Below are positions 43,157-52,096 of a stretch of DNA of 64,000 bases, one piece after another. The position numbers and the translations under genes were made by a program. The stretch comes from a virus: positions 124,001 to 188,000 of the IMG/VR virus record IMGVR_UViG_3300009181_000033; one strand, written 5' to 3'. Under the pieces are notes generated by a model. It was not told the origin of the DNA. It saw only the letters and a program-made list of their open reading frames with translations, and did no database searches. Every line of letters starts with the position of its first letter. The stretch's first letter is position 1.

Positions 43157-43444
43157 TCAAGAAGTTGGATCAATTGCTTCCAGGAATAAATCAAATGTAT
43201 CTCGGTGTGCAACACCTTGCTGAATCTTAACAACCTTAAGAGCGGCTTGCAACGTTTTCATGTCAAGTCGATCCTGATATTCTTCAATGATTTCTTTTCT
43301 ATCTGTTTTTAGGAGCTCGATCTCATTATCAACTGTTTCAATCTTTCCAATGAACTCCTTCACAAGACCTCTAAGGGTATTGATCTCATCAGGCTGCATA
43401 TCAGCGGTATTGTATTGCTTCTTGGGTGGTGCTTTCTTTGGCAT
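43157..43444 (-). CDS. GapR/DUF2312-like coiled-coil protein
   Basis: A 95-residue protein with a Lys/Pro-rich N-terminus followed by a coiled coil (LRGLVKEFIGKIETVDNEIE, then LKTDRKEIIEEYQDRLDMK). The pattern of I-x-K/R-I-E...K-x-x-I-x-E...D-x-K-x-L resembles GapR (DUF2312), a small protein that binds overtwisted DNA. Similarity is weak, so this is tentative. Lies in the small-gene run between 42.3 and 44.6 kb. Confidence 0.5.
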   Translation of the reverse strand: MPKKAPPKKQYNTADMQPDEINTLRGLVKEFIGKIETVDNEIELLKTDRKEIIEEYQDRLDMKTLQAALKVVKIQQGVAHRDTFDLFLEAIDPTS

Positions 43445-43476
43445 GTTGATATTCTAAACCGCCAAGTTTGAAAAGT

Positions 43477-44556
43477 TCAAAGCGCCTTTATTTTTTGTAT
43501 TGTCGACCTGTAGTCTTTAACATATTGAGCATCTTCAGGGACGCCTTGCTTCAAGACTTCCTGCACTTTGTCTTCGAGTGATTTTATGTAAAATTGCTTC
43601 ATAGAAGCACGAATAGTTTTCATAATGCTCTTTTCTGCTTCTTGTTTTTCTTTGCCTTCAAGCTCAGAAAGCTTCTTAATTTCAGGTATTTCCTTCTTGT
43701 TTTTCTTCATCAAATTCTGAAGATCCTGGGGAGATTTTGCATTCTTTAAAACGCCTTCTGCTTGATTGTAAATTTGATCCAAGCTTTTTCTATAAATTTC
43801 CGTGGCGGTCTTCTTCATTTTTTCAGCCTCGGGGCTTGAATAGACTTTCGTCAAAAATTTTGGATTCTTCATCAATTTTTGTGGCGTAAATCCACCTTTT
43901 TGATTTTTTTCATTGGAGTCATCCTCTGTGATTTGTTGAGATTCTCCCCACAAATCACTTGGGTTACGACTCTTGCCACCTGATTCCCGAGAAGTCTTTT
44001 TAGGAGCCTTGGCACCTTTGTTGCCTAACATCCACCTTCCTGTTTTTTGCAACTTTTCTTTTGTGGCGTCATATAATTGGTCAGAAAATCCACCGGTTGT
44101 TGCACTCAAAAGACTCTTTGCGACTTTGGGTGCAGCCTTTGCCGTAAAGGCACCCATGACAAGTGCTGGTGAAGCCATAAAGGCTAGCGCCACAGCGTCT
44201 CCCTTAAACGCCTCATCATTTCTTTTATAAACTTCTGAATAATCATTTCTTATCTTGTTGATCTCTTCTTTTTCTTCATCAAAAACGCCGGCATAATCGG
44301 CCCTCAACATGGGATTGAGGGTCGTCACAATTGTTCCCCAAACAACTTTTACTAGAGTTTTGGCACGCGTTGTAAGCTCCTTCGTTTTACCTATAGCAGT
44401 TTGCACTGCATCAACAAATGGAGATCCAAATACCTTAAAAAGATCCCCTTGATAAGAAGAACCCATCATTCCTGCTGTATCCATTGGGCCATAGTCATCT
44501 TCTTTTAAGATGTGTTGAACATATTCCTTCAACAATATTTCGCCAGATTTTTTCAT
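43477..44556 (-). CDS. Putative internal virion protein
   Basis: A 359-residue, Lys/Ala-rich protein. It begins with the recurrent helix (LLKEYVQHILKEDDYG, [L]-x-E at 17-19), has a hydrophobic Ala/Met/Gly segment (about 120-150, VALAFMASPALVMGAFTA) and a long basic helical C-terminus. These features, with the capsid-targeting-like start, resemble internal head proteins or ejection proteins. No catalytic motif. Divergent from the nucleotidyltransferase gene across 37 nt. Confidence 0.58.
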   Translation of the reverse strand: MKKSGEILLKEYVQHILKEDDYGPMDTAGMMGSSYQGDLFKVFGSPFVDAVQTAIGKTKELTTRAKTLVKVVWGTIVTTLNPMLRADYAGVFDEEKEEINKIRNDYSEVYKRNDEAFKGDAVALAFMASPALVMGAFTAKAAPKVAKSLLSATTGGFSDQLYDATKEKLQKTGRWMLGNKGAKAPKKTSRESGGKSRNPSDLWGESQQITEDDSNEKNQKGGFTPQKLMKNPKFLTKVYSSPEAEKMKKTATEIYRKSLDQIYNQAEGVLKNAKSPQDLQNLMKKNKKEIPEIKKLSELEGKEKQEAEKSIMKTIRASMKQFYIKSLEDKVQEVLKQGVPEDAQYVKDYRSTIQKIKAL

Positions 44557-44593
44557 AGCTCTAAATATCTCTCTAACTACATAATTATACTTT

Positions 44594-45190
44594 ATGTCAA
44601 CAACAATAGCTCTGCTTCCAGGAAGTTTTAAACCTTATCACGCCGGACACGATGGACTAGTAAGACTCGCAGCATCAGAATGTGACGAAGTACATCTCTT
44701 TATATCAACATCCGATAGAAGTCGCAAAGGGGAAATGACCATATATGGAACAGACATGCAAAGAATATGGCTTGATTTTATAGAGCCAACGTTACCCGAA
44801 AATGTTGTTGTCGAATACGGTGGAGCTCCTGTTCAAAAAGTGTATGCAGAGCTAGAAGAGGCCGAAGCTGCCGCAAGCGAAGACACTTATGTAATCTACT
44901 CAGACGAAGAAGACATACTGAAATACACAGATGCAGCTCTCACCAAAGTCGCACCAACACTGTTCGAAAATGGACAAATAGAAAGAAGGCCTGTCTCAAG
45001 AACAGAAACAGTCCCAGTCAGCGGTACCAAAATGAGAGAATACCTGGCGACAGGCGACTCAAAAAACTTCGCCAAATTCTTGTCGCCAAGTATTCGTCAA
45101 TACTCTCAGCAAATAATAGACATTCTAACTCGGAAGCAAATAGGAGAAAGTCTATTAAAAAGATACATCAAGGAATTCATCCAACTCTAA
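44594..45190 (+). CDS. NMN adenylyltransferase-like cytidylyltransferase-fold protein
   Basis: A 198-residue protein of the HxGH nucleotidyltransferase family. Motifs: GSFKPYHAGHDGLV (HxGH, about residues 10-23) and VSGTKMREYL (the ISSTxIR-like second site, about 142-150). Related phage proteins act in NAD or phospholipid-precursor synthesis; NMN adenylyltransferase is the best guess. The last 15 residues (GESLLKRYIKEFIQL) repeat the helix otherwise found at N-termini. Overlaps the convergent gene by 14 nt. Confidence 0.72.
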   Translation: MSTTIALLPGSFKPYHAGHDGLVRLAASECDEVHLFISTSDRSRKGEMTIYGTDMQRIWLDFIEPTLPENVVVEYGGAPVQKVYAELEEAEAAASEDTYVIYSDEEDILKYTDAALTKVAPTLFENGQIERRPVSRTETVPVSGTKMREYLATGDSKNFAKFLSPSIRQYSQQIIDILTRKQIGESLLKRYIKEFIQL

Positions 45191-46340
45191 TATTGACTTG
45201 GTTTGGAACAATTTTTCCTTGAGTGTTTCTGACTTCGACAACATATCTGCCCTTTGTGGTCAAAATTCTACAAGAAATTTGTTTCGTGGTTCCTGGATAA
45301 GATATGTCTATTCTCTTCACCACACCAACTAATTCCAGGGCATGTTCTTGATTTTCAATTTTTTCTACATGCCATTTACCGCCACCCATGTCTCTAGCGT
45401 ACCAATATCCGTAACCATAACCAGAAGCTAAATATCTCTGGACTTTTTCGTAATCCTGTGTGCCAGATGGGGCAACGTCCTTGCTCATCTCAGGGTCTTT
45501 GCTTGAGAAACGAGAAGCAGGAGTCTTAGTCACTGAGGATGGTGTACCACGCAAGTAATTAGTTAGACCTCTGGCTGCCAAAGTTTTGTTGATGCCTAGA
45601 GCTCTTAAAAAATCGTCAGTTGGATGTGAACCTGACTTAACGATAGGTTCTCCGGTTTTTTTATCTTCATCCTGAACAAATCCACCTACATAACCTGTAT
45701 TGGCAAAAGTATTACCTGAGGGATCCTTCAGGGAGATAAAAACCTTTTTACCAGATTCAGCATTTCCAGCCGAGTCTGGTCTTTTTAAAATAAGTGTTAG
45801 GTCGGAAATTATTGGACCAACATTCGGCACTTCAGGGAGCAAAGGCCTTGCATTGTTCTTGCCCCCTGTTTGTTCTGAATCCTTAATGTTATTCGGATTG
45901 ATTCCGATCGCCTTTAAAAGGCTAGCTATTCTGGGAGAGATCTTTCCTGATTTCAGATCCTGTGCTTCACTTGCAACCTCATCTTCGAAAACCTGTCCTT
46001 TGTTTCTGCCGCTGGTGAATAGAACATTGTATTGTTTTCCTCCATGGTTCACGATATATGTCGTAAATCTTCCACTCAAGGAACCTGGATCACCTTTGGG
46101 AATGGAATCCAATAGCTTAATTCTTGCCTTCTTCAAAATCTTGGCAATCTCTTCACCAGAAAAAAGGTGTGACGTAGAAGGAGCTAGTCTTATCTCTTTG
46201 TCAGAAGCGACCTTTACCTGAAGGCCTTCAACACCTGAGTCTGCTGCGGCTGAAACTATCAAATTAGCAACCAACACAGTATCAGGTGATTTCGCCTCCT
46301 TTATGAAGTTCCTGATATATTGCTTCAATAGATCATTCAT
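45177..46340 (-). CDS. Hypothetical protein with capsid-targeting-like N-terminus
   Basis: A 387-residue protein starting MNDLLKQYIRNFIKEAKSP, the clearest match here to the T4 capsid-targeting pattern (x-F-I-x-E-A). The remainder is mixed alpha/beta with a Gly/Tyr-rich stretch (ASGYGYGYWYARDMGGG) and a C-terminal beta domain. No known family. Coupled to the ligase-like gene by a 4-nt overlap, so the two may work together. Confidence 0.6.
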   Translation of the reverse strand: MNDLLKQYIRNFIKEAKSPDTVLVANLIVSAAADSGVEGLQVKVASDKEIRLAPSTSHLFSGEEIAKILKKARIKLLDSIPKGDPGSLSGRFTTYIVNHGGKQYNVLFTSGRNKGQVFEDEVASEAQDLKSGKISPRIASLLKAIGINPNNIKDSEQTGGKNNARPLLPEVPNVGPIISDLTLILKRPDSAGNAESGKKVFISLKDPSGNTFANTGYVGGFVQDEDKKTGEPIVKSGSHPTDDFLRALGINKTLAARGLTNYLRGTPSSVTKTPASRFSSKDPEMSKDVAPSGTQDYEKVQRYLASGYGYGYWYARDMGGGKWHVEKIENQEHALELVGVVKRIDISYPGTTKQISCRILTTKGRYVVEVRNTQGKIVPNQVNIRVG

Positions 46341-47599
46341 ATCTTTATCCCTTTTCTTCCATACTTGAACAACCCCAAAATTTGATTGGCGGCCGCAAAT
46401 GAACCCGTAAATTTATACGCATTTCCTTTATAGATGAACACAACTCCTTCCATGGGCGAAGTTATGTTGCTCACGTCCTTGAGCTTTTCCATTTGTTGTT
46501 TGAGGATGGACATGGCACCTTCATTACCGCTAGCTTCGATAGCGTTGATTGCTGTCTGAACCTCACTTCGCAACCTGGAGACCTCGCGATCAGAATCATC
46601 AATCAGGGTTGAGTTAAGGCCTTTCAAGAGCTCAACAGCAAAATCGTTGATAGCTATCTCTATTGGCATCACGTACTGCTTGAACAAGGCTCCAGCGCCC
46701 TTGACAAAATCCGATATGGTTTTATGCAATGATTTATCTGCAGCTTTTTTAATGTCAACCACGGTCGGTGCATCAGACTCTTCAAACACTCTTGCCATCA
46801 ACATATTGGCTACCTTAGGCGGAAGACCGAGAGCATCAACGTCAGCTCTTATCAAGAGCCTCAAATAGTCACCTATCGTATCCGAATCACCCACTCCGGC
46901 AGAAGCGGCTGCCTCGTCAATCTTGGCAGCCGTTGTTGTGAAAATGGTGCCATTAGAAAGATTATTCATTCGGATGAGCGAAGGACCTTTGACTCTCCAG
47001 CCTGTCTGAGAAATCGAGGCTTGCATTCTATCGATGTATTGTGCTAGTGTATCAACACCATCAACCTCATCTTCTGACATCTCAACACTGCCTGTATTCG
47101 TTCTTTTGAAAACGGGCCAACCATGAAAAACGATATTATTAGAATCGTAATTTATGACGTTTGGATTTTTTGTGTATATAACCTCGATTGAATACCATCG
47201 ATCAACTGATGGACCAAAGATCTTTTCTTTGACTTTTTTTGGCAATGAACCTACAGCGCCTTGTAATACCTTGAAGGCATTAGTAAAAGCTTCTTCTACT
47301 GATCCTCTTCCAGCAAATTTTGCTGCCAATGCCGTAGCATCCATGCCGCCCTTGCTGACATCTGAACCCCTTGTGACTCTAATTTCTTCAGAAGATATAT
47401 CATAAGAAAAAACAAGATTCATGCCATCCATTTTTTCTGACACTTTTTCAAGACGACCAGTCGCAGCTCTTCTTAAGATCTTTTTAATTTCACCAAATGT
47501 TAAATCCCTATTGTCATAGAGATGCATGAGGTGACCTACTAGGCCCCCGCATACCAAAAGCTGTTTATTCAACAAGGTGGTGGGAGATGATAAAATCAT
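46337..47599 (-). CDS. Ligase-like covalent nucleotidyltransferase (DUF6267-like)
   Basis: A 420-residue protein. Near the N-terminus, RLEKVSEKMDGMNLVFSYD contains a K-x-D-G signature (motif I of DNA/RNA ligases and capping enzymes). Later motifs are consistent: WYSIEVIY (motif III-like), PMEGVVFIYKGNAYKFTG near the C-terminus (motif IV EGVV and motif V-type Lys). From memory this is an uncharacterised family (DUF6267) in T4-like aquatic phages. A role in nucleic-acid end joining is inferred from motif order; spacing between motifs III and IV is unusually large. Confidence 0.68.
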   Translation of the reverse strand: MILSSPTTLLNKQLLVCGGLVGHLMHLYDNRDLTFGEIKKILRRAATGRLEKVSEKMDGMNLVFSYDISSEEIRVTRGSDVSKGGMDATALAAKFAGRGSVEEAFTNAFKVLQGAVGSLPKKVKEKIFGPSVDRWYSIEVIYTKNPNVINYDSNNIVFHGWPVFKRTNTGSVEMSEDEVDGVDTLAQYIDRMQASISQTGWRVKGPSLIRMNNLSNGTIFTTTAAKIDEAAASAGVGDSDTIGDYLRLLIRADVDALGLPPKVANMLMARVFEESDAPTVVDIKKAADKSLHKTISDFVKGAGALFKQYVMPIEIAINDFAVELLKGLNSTLIDDSDREVSRLRSEVQTAINAIEASGNEGAMSILKQQMEKLKDVSNITSPMEGVVFIYKGNAYKFTGSFAAANQILGLFKYGRKGIKI

Positions 47600-47868
47600 T
47601 TTTGTTTCTCGTTAATCTGTTGTCTATTTTTTGCTGACTGCAGCTCTCTCTTTAAGTGATTTACCAAATGCTTATAATGAGATCTTTTTTCGGTCCCACG
47701 CGCACATTTATCACGCCAATACTCTGCATCACCGATTCTTGATTGTAAATCATCTATATGGTCTGTAGAACCCCAATCAGTCGTTCTGTCTTTAGACAAA
47801 GAAACCTGACGAACCTGTCTTTCAACCAACAGCTTGATGTAATTTTTAATTAGATTTATGCCTTCCAT
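47596..47868 (-). CDS. Hypothetical protein with recurrent N-terminal helix
   Basis: A 90-residue basic protein starting MEGINLIKNYIKLLVERQ, the shared N-terminal helix with L-V-E. The rest is charged and helical (YKHLVNHLKRELQSAKNRQQ). The ATG at 47868 is chosen because the motif begins there; a longer frame from 47886 overlaps the upstream gene. It overlaps the ligase-like gene by 4 nt. Function unknown. Confidence 0.58.
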   Translation of the reverse strand: MEGINLIKNYIKLLVERQVRQVSLSKDRTTDWGSTDHIDDLQSRIGDAEYWRDKCARGTEKRSHYKHLVNHLKRELQSAKNRQQINEKQK

Positions 47869-48064
47869 CTTCTTGCTCCAAAGCATTTTTCATAGAACCA
47901 ACAAGAAATTTCTTTATGTGACTCTCGGTGATCTCGCCAGAAGAAGACAGGGAGAAAGCATTTTTTACTTGTTCAAGAAATTCTTGTGACATGGAAAGTT
48001 CAACTTCTTCACCAGAAGGAAGATTGAATTTCATGCTATTTGCTATTTTCATATTGACACTCAT
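47846..48064 (-). CDS. Hypothetical protein
   Basis: A 72-residue protein: short strand (MKFNLPSGEEVELSMSQEF), then helices (LEQVKNAFSL, IKKFLVGSMKNALEQED). Start overlaps the upstream stop by ATGA. Its 3' end overlaps the next gene's start by 23 nt. No recognised domain; small acidic phage protein. Confidence 0.55.
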   Translation of the reverse strand: MSVNMKIANSMKFNLPSGEEVELSMSQEFLEQVKNAFSLSSSGEITESHIKKFLVGSMKNALEQEDGRHKSN

Positions 48065-48645
48065 TTTTTAGCCTTAATGGGAACAGGTCCTGAACTATCT
48101 TCTAGAGATGTCTTTTTTGTATCGCCTTGTTTTGGCGACGGTGTCTTTACAACAACAGGTTTAATGGTGACTTTTGTTTTCTCTTCGCCTCTTTTCATTT
48201 CAATATTGGCAGGATTTGAATCAGGTGAAACAGCTGATTTGGCAGGTATTTCGCCTGTTACAACCTGCGATATTCCTTTCAAGAAGGCTAACAAGGCAAC
48301 CCTCTCTGCTTTTGTCAAACTATTGACATATTCTTCAAGCTTTGAAGATATGTCTTCATCCTTGAAAGAACGACCAGCTCTTATGGCATTGAGTCTATCA
48401 ATGACATCAGAAGCGGTAATTTCCCCCTTCTTCATTTTCTCACTGGCGTCATCTAGGGTTTTTGAAGACGCATTTGTTTTTTCTGCAGAATTTTCAGCGT
48501 CATCATCTTCCTCAGTCAAAGACTCCTGGCGTTCTTTTTCGGCAACTGCATTTTGATACAACGCTTGCTTTACGCTTTCTTTTACAACTTTATCAATAAT
48601 AGTCGATAACTGCAAGCCTGTTTGAATATTCATTTGTCTTTCCAT
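48061..48645 (-). CDS. Acidic low-complexity virion-type protein
   Basis: A 194-residue protein. The first 35 residues form an amphipathic helix (LQLSTIIDKVVKESVKQAL). Then follows an acidic Glu/Asp/Ser linker (EEDDDAENSAEK), a helical domain (about 65-130, DVIDRLNAIRAGR, SKLEEYVNSLTKAERVALLAF) and a Lys/Pro-rich tail. The layout resembles scaffolding or internal head proteins. ATGs at 48645 and 48633 and a TTG at 48660 are possible; GGAAAG favours 48633, so the start is uncertain. Confidence 0.55.
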   Translation of the reverse strand: MERQMNIQTGLQLSTIIDKVVKESVKQALYQNAVAEKERQESLTEEDDDAENSAEKTNASSKTLDDASEKMKKGEITASDVIDRLNAIRAGRSFKDEDISSKLEEYVNSLTKAERVALLAFLKGISQVVTGEIPAKSAVSPDSNPANIEMKRGEEKTKVTIKPVVVKTPSPKQGDTKKTSLEDSSGPVPIKAKK

Positions 48646-48667
48646 TAAAACACCATTCAATATATAT

Positions 48668-49069
48668 TCACTTTTTAATTAAATCCATGCCTAACATGCA
48701 CAACTTGTTGTGCATATCAATGCCAAATAATTTGGGCGATGTTAAAAAGTAAGGACCAATTATTCGATTTATTTTTTCTGATAGGTGCAACTGGATGCCG
48801 TTGCACAATAAATCTGCTCCGGATGTTATCAAAATGAATATTTCATAAGCTTCTTCAAGTTTAAGCTTAACGTCCAATTTAATTGATTGTTTTTCTACCT
48901 GTATTCCATCGAGAGTACCAATTAATGGCTCTAGGCCATTAATTTCAATTACAGTAATCACTACAGAATCCATTGAAGTCAAAGTTTGTGTAACTTCATC
49001 TTCAAGCTCTGGTATCATCCCCTTTAATGAATCGCTCATTAACAGCCTATTTGTCGTTGAATCAATCAT
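48668..49069 (-). CDS. Hypothetical protein
   Basis: A 133-residue mixed alpha/beta protein (TSMDSVVITVIEINGLEPLIG, KLKLEEAYEIFILITSGADLL). Slightly acidic, without Cys-rich or membrane features. Its ATG overlaps the stop of the pterin dehydratase-like gene by 4 nt. Function unknown; co-expressed with neighbours. Confidence 0.58.
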   Translation of the reverse strand: MIDSTTNRLLMSDSLKGMIPELEDEVTQTLTSMDSVVITVIEINGLEPLIGTLDGIQVEKQSIKLDVKLKLEEAYEIFILITSGADLLCNGIQLHLSEKINRIIGPYFLTSPKLFGIDMHNKLCMLGMDLIKK

Positions 49070-49443
49070 GCTGATACACTGTACACTACATCCTTATACA
49101 GTGTATCAGCATGCTTCGCATATTCCTTATCTAATTCGGTTATCTGGTCTACATCCTTCGTGTAAACATCCAACACCACTTCATTCTCATTAATCGTTAT
49201 GGTGGCATTGTGCATCGTCTCATCTTCGTATTTTAAGAGAGATCTCACAAAATCATTTCTTAAATCTTGATTAAGAAATTGAAATTTCTTTCTGAGGCGG
49301 CGGGGCGACTCTATTTTTTCCCATTTGTTGACGGCCATAATGGGAACATCTTTTTCACGCGGCAAGACTGGCAGTGCCCCAAAATTCATTGGCCTCCTTG
49401 CTTTGTCGATAAACTCTTCGTGTAGACGAGAAAGCTGCTTCAT
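49066..49443 (-). CDS. Pterin-4a-carbinolamine dehydratase-like protein
   Basis: A 125-residue protein. Residues about 40-120 resemble the PCD fold: KKFQFLNQDLRNDFVRSLL, YEDETMHNATITINENEVV, and ITELDKEYAKHADTLY. The catalytic region of the family is usually [E/D]-x3-H-H-P; here only one His (ETMHN) remains, so dehydratase activity is doubtful. Similar PCD-fold proteins are common in T4-like aquatic phages. Coupled to the nitrilase gene by ATGA overlap. Confidence 0.65.
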   Translation of the reverse strand: MKQLSRLHEEFIDKARRPMNFGALPVLPREKDVPIMAVNKWEKIESPRRLRKKFQFLNQDLRNDFVRSLLKYEDETMHNATITINENEVVLDVYTKDVDQITELDKEYAKHADTLYKDVVYSVSA

Positions 49444-50204
49444 AAAAGAACGTAACCTCCCACTACAGCTGCCTCAGTAAATGATGAGCCATTCGTCCAA
49501 ACGTTCCTGTTTCTATCTACGATGCAAGAGCCGCCTTTGAACTCCAGATCTCTCTCCTTGCCAACCCTATTCGAGACAACGACGTTCGCGTCTGTTTCTT
49601 CTGCTAGTTCAACCCATGATGAATCAGGATAGCCATAATCACTGCCCCAATTCGTCAATAGGGCTATTGTGTCGACAGAGCCATTTTTATAAAACCTCTG
49701 TTCATTCTTATAGAATTTATAACTATCTCTATAGTTGTTCATGACATCCCTACAAATCAACACACCTGTTCTTCCTGCTTTGGTGATTATAACAGGGTGC
49801 ATTGCCTCTGATGAAGTCGCCCATAAATTATCGGATCCCCACAGGTTGTGCTTCTGGCAATTCTCAACAAGGCCACTTGGTCCAACAATGGCAGCTGAAT
49901 TAAACAATTGATCTCCACGTTGTTCAACATAGCCAAAGACTATGTGGGTGTTAAATTTCTTTGCTATAGGGGCAAAAACTTCGGTTTGATAACCGTTTTT
50001 CTCCTGTGCACAAGAAGCTGCTTCTCTTTTGTTTTCCAAGACATAACCACTGATGCATAGTTCTGGAAGAACAACCAAACATGCGCCTTTAGCTGCAGCT
50101 TCGAAAGCCATTTGTTGTGCTGTTTTTAAATTTGCATATACGTCCAGGATCTTTGGCTGAAACTGGACTGCTGCAACGATAGGCGCATTTTGCATTTCAA
50201 TCAC
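49440..50204 (-). CDS. Carbon-nitrogen hydrolase (nitrilase superfamily)
   Basis: A 254-residue amidase-type protein with the Glu-Lys-Cys triad: E in VLPELCISGYV (about residue 46), K in ENCQKHNLWG (about 115) and C in GVLICRDVMNNY (about 150). Full family length suggests an intact enzyme hydrolysing an amide, such as in NAD or pyrimidine metabolism. The NMN adenylyltransferase-like gene about 5 kb away could be related. Overlaps the upstream gene by 8 nt. Substrate not predictable. Confidence 0.83.
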   Translation of the reverse strand: MIEMQNAPIVAAVQFQPKILDVYANLKTAQQMAFEAAAKGACLVVLPELCISGYVLENKREAASCAQEKNGYQTEVFAPIAKKFNTHIVFGYVEQRGDQLFNSAAIVGPSGLVENCQKHNLWGSDNLWATSSEAMHPVIITKAGRTGVLICRDVMNNYRDSYKFYKNEQRFYKNGSVDTIALLTNWGSDYGYPDSSWVELAEETDANVVVSNRVGKERDLEFKGGSCIVDRNRNVWTNGSSFTEAAVVGGYVLL

Positions 50205-51222
50205 CTTCTATGGGGTTAATAACCTTCTGACCTGATCTTTGAGTTTTCTTCAAGTACTTGTCAAAGAAGACACGGAAGGTGTCCAATTCCGTTACCATCT
50301 CGGGATGGTCCTTCATGAGTTGCACATCAGCAGCTGTAAGCTCACCAGAGCTGCTAAATTCCTTGATATATTCGTTCATGGCAGTCAGAAACAATATTTC
50401 TTTCTCGTCAGGGTCCATTTCTATAAGATATCGTGCCTTCGCCAGAGCATTATCGATGAACTGCTGAAGCTTACCGTGCGACTTGAGACCGAGCTCGGTT
50501 GCAATTGCAGGAATCGAGGCACCACCAACGTCAGACATCGTCACGTTCCTCTTGGGTACAAGGCTTGGATTTGCAGCAAGAGCTTCATCCAAAGCCATGG
50601 CTGCCTCGGGATCTATCTCTTCAACAACTTCGATTGCTGATCTAATTGTCGCCAATCTATCACCAGCAAATCTTGTCAATTTAGAAACGAGCAATTTGAG
50701 GAATTCTTCAGGTTGGTCTTTTATGTCGAGGACATCAAATGTCTTCATGGCTAAGGCAACTATCTTTTCAGCCATATCAACATCACCGTCACTGCCATAA
50801 GAAGCACCTGAATAGCTGAGACCAGTGTCAGTATGGGCACCTGCAGCTTCACTTAATAATTTCCTGATGGTTTTTCTTATGACTTCTTCAATCTTTTGAT
50901 CTTCCTTGTTTTTCATTTTCTTTTCCTCACTGTCGTCATTTAAATCGGCAATAGAATTTTTTATTGAATCGTAAACCTTTGAAGCATCATCATCAGAAAT
51001 ATCTTGAACAATAGAAGACAACGCAGTGTTCAATTCAATCCTATTTCTTGGCTTGAAATTTGGATTGCCTGGATTTGTGATGGCTTCAGAAGGATCAACA
51101 ACATCTGAAATAGATGTAGGCAATTGATCATGCTCGGCTTTTTTCCAGCCCATCGGGGCTGGATTGTCAAGCATTTCCTTGATAAATTGCCTCAGCGCCT
51201 TTTTAGCAACTACTATCTTCAT
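50197..51222 (-). CDS. Putative head-associated protein with two targeting-like helices
   Basis: A 341-residue protein. N-terminus: VAKKALRQFIKEMLDNP. A second copy, IEEVIRKTIRKLLSEAAGA, lies at about residues 111-129 after an acidic linker. The C-terminal domain (about 150-330) is helical and contains ASIPAIATELGLKSHGKL, which resembles a helix-turn-helix. The second helix ends in L-S-E-A-A-G, like T4 prohead-protease sites. It may be a scaffold or internal head protein, or a DNA-binding factor processed during assembly. No family recognised. Confidence 0.58.
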   Translation of the reverse strand: MKIVVAKKALRQFIKEMLDNPAPMGWKKAEHDQLPTSISDVVDPSEAITNPGNPNFKPRNRIELNTALSSIVQDISDDDASKVYDSIKNSIADLNDDSEEKKMKNKEDQKIEEVIRKTIRKLLSEAAGAHTDTGLSYSGASYGSDGDVDMAEKIVALAMKTFDVLDIKDQPEEFLKLLVSKLTRFAGDRLATIRSAIEVVEEIDPEAAMALDEALAANPSLVPKRNVTMSDVGGASIPAIATELGLKSHGKLQQFIDNALAKARYLIEMDPDEKEILFLTAMNEYIKEFSSSGELTAADVQLMKDHPEMVTELDTFRVFFDKYLKKTQRSGQKVINPIEGD

Positions 51223-51557
51223 TGTCCAACCTTATTAGATTCATTCTTTGAGTCTGTCCAGCGCCGTCCAAAATAGAGGGTAAGAACTGGGATTAAATAA
51301 CTAGAACACGCTCCAACATCAAAAGACCTTATAGATAACGGGCCAATCGTTTCAAACATAGAAACCATGTAAGCGGTTGTTGTTGTAAAAAAAGCAATGG
51401 TTGCAAATGTCGCAGACATGGAAGGATTGCCCTTTGTGTCATTTAACAAAAACCATGGTGCTTTTTTGGAAGGAACAACTACCGCTGTCTTCGCTGCGGC
51501 TTTGGCCATTGTCGGTGTGGTTGATGTATTCTTTTCTTCTTTTTTTATGGGAGGCAT
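51219..51557 (-). CDS. Two-span membrane protein
   Basis: A 112-residue protein with an Ala/Lys-rich N-terminus (about 35 residues), two hydrophobic segments (about 48-68, TFATIAFFTTTTAYMVSMF, and 80-98, GACSSYLIPVLTLYFGRRW) and a charged tail. From memory, similar small membrane proteins (GACSxYxxPxLxLYFGRRW) are widespread in phages. Holin-like activity is possible but not shown. Translationally coupled to the gene at 50197. Confidence 0.65.
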   Translation of the reverse strand: MPPIKKEEKNTSTTPTMAKAAAKTAVVVPSKKAPWFLLNDTKGNPSMSATFATIAFFTTTTAYMVSMFETIGPLSIRSFDVGACSSYLIPVLTLYFGRRWTDSKNESNKVGQ

Positions 51558-51594
51558 ATCAAACCCTTTACAACTCTAAATATTATGCACGTCA

Positions 51595-52095
51595 TCATTT
51601 GGCGATTTGACCAAGTGCAAATATTGTCAATAGAGTAACTGTAGTTCCTCCAACAAATCCCAATCCAGTCCAAAGATAAGGATTGATTTGTTGAGACTCC
51701 AGTTTTTTTATCTCAGAGCTTAAAATCGCAATTCTTGTATCCTTCTCTTGAGCATTTGCCAATAATATTTTTTTATCGGCTTCGAACTGTATTTTTAATT
51801 CCGATTTTTCATATTCACACTTCGAAACACAAGTCCTCGAGACTTTATCAACCTCTATTTTTATCTTTTCATCGACTGTTGAAAGCTCTGTTATAACTGT
51901 AGCAGCTGCACCAGGAGAAAAAAGAACGCCAGTAAATACGGCTCTTTGTCCTTTTTTCATAGGAGAAATAGCGTTGCCAACGTCAGCTTCTCCTTCGGGT
52001 GTCGCAATCGAAGGAATGACGACTGTAGATTCAGCAAAAGCAATAGAGGGTGCCAACATGCTAAAAATCAAAAACAAAGAAACCAACTTCTTCAT
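51595..52095 (-). CDS. Exported coiled-coil membrane protein
   Basis: A 166-residue protein with a cleavable signal peptide (SLFLIFSMLAPSIAFAES, AFA cleavage site at about 21), a periplasmic coiled coil (about 70-130) with two Cys (SRTCVSKCEYE), and a C-terminal hydrophobic segment (about 140-160). It lies next to another periplasmic coiled-coil protein (52097-52477). The pair resembles a spanin-like arrangement, but neither has a lipobox here, so this remains a guess. Confidence 0.62.
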   Translation of the reverse strand: MKKLVSLFLIFSMLAPSIAFAESTVVIPSIATPEGEADVGNAISPMKKGQRAVFTGVLFSPGAAATVITELSTVDEKIKIEVDKVSRTCVSKCEYEKSELKIQFEADKKILLANAQEKDTRIAILSSEIKKLESQQINPYLWTGLGFVGGTTVTLLTIFALGQIAK

Positions 52096-52096
52096 A

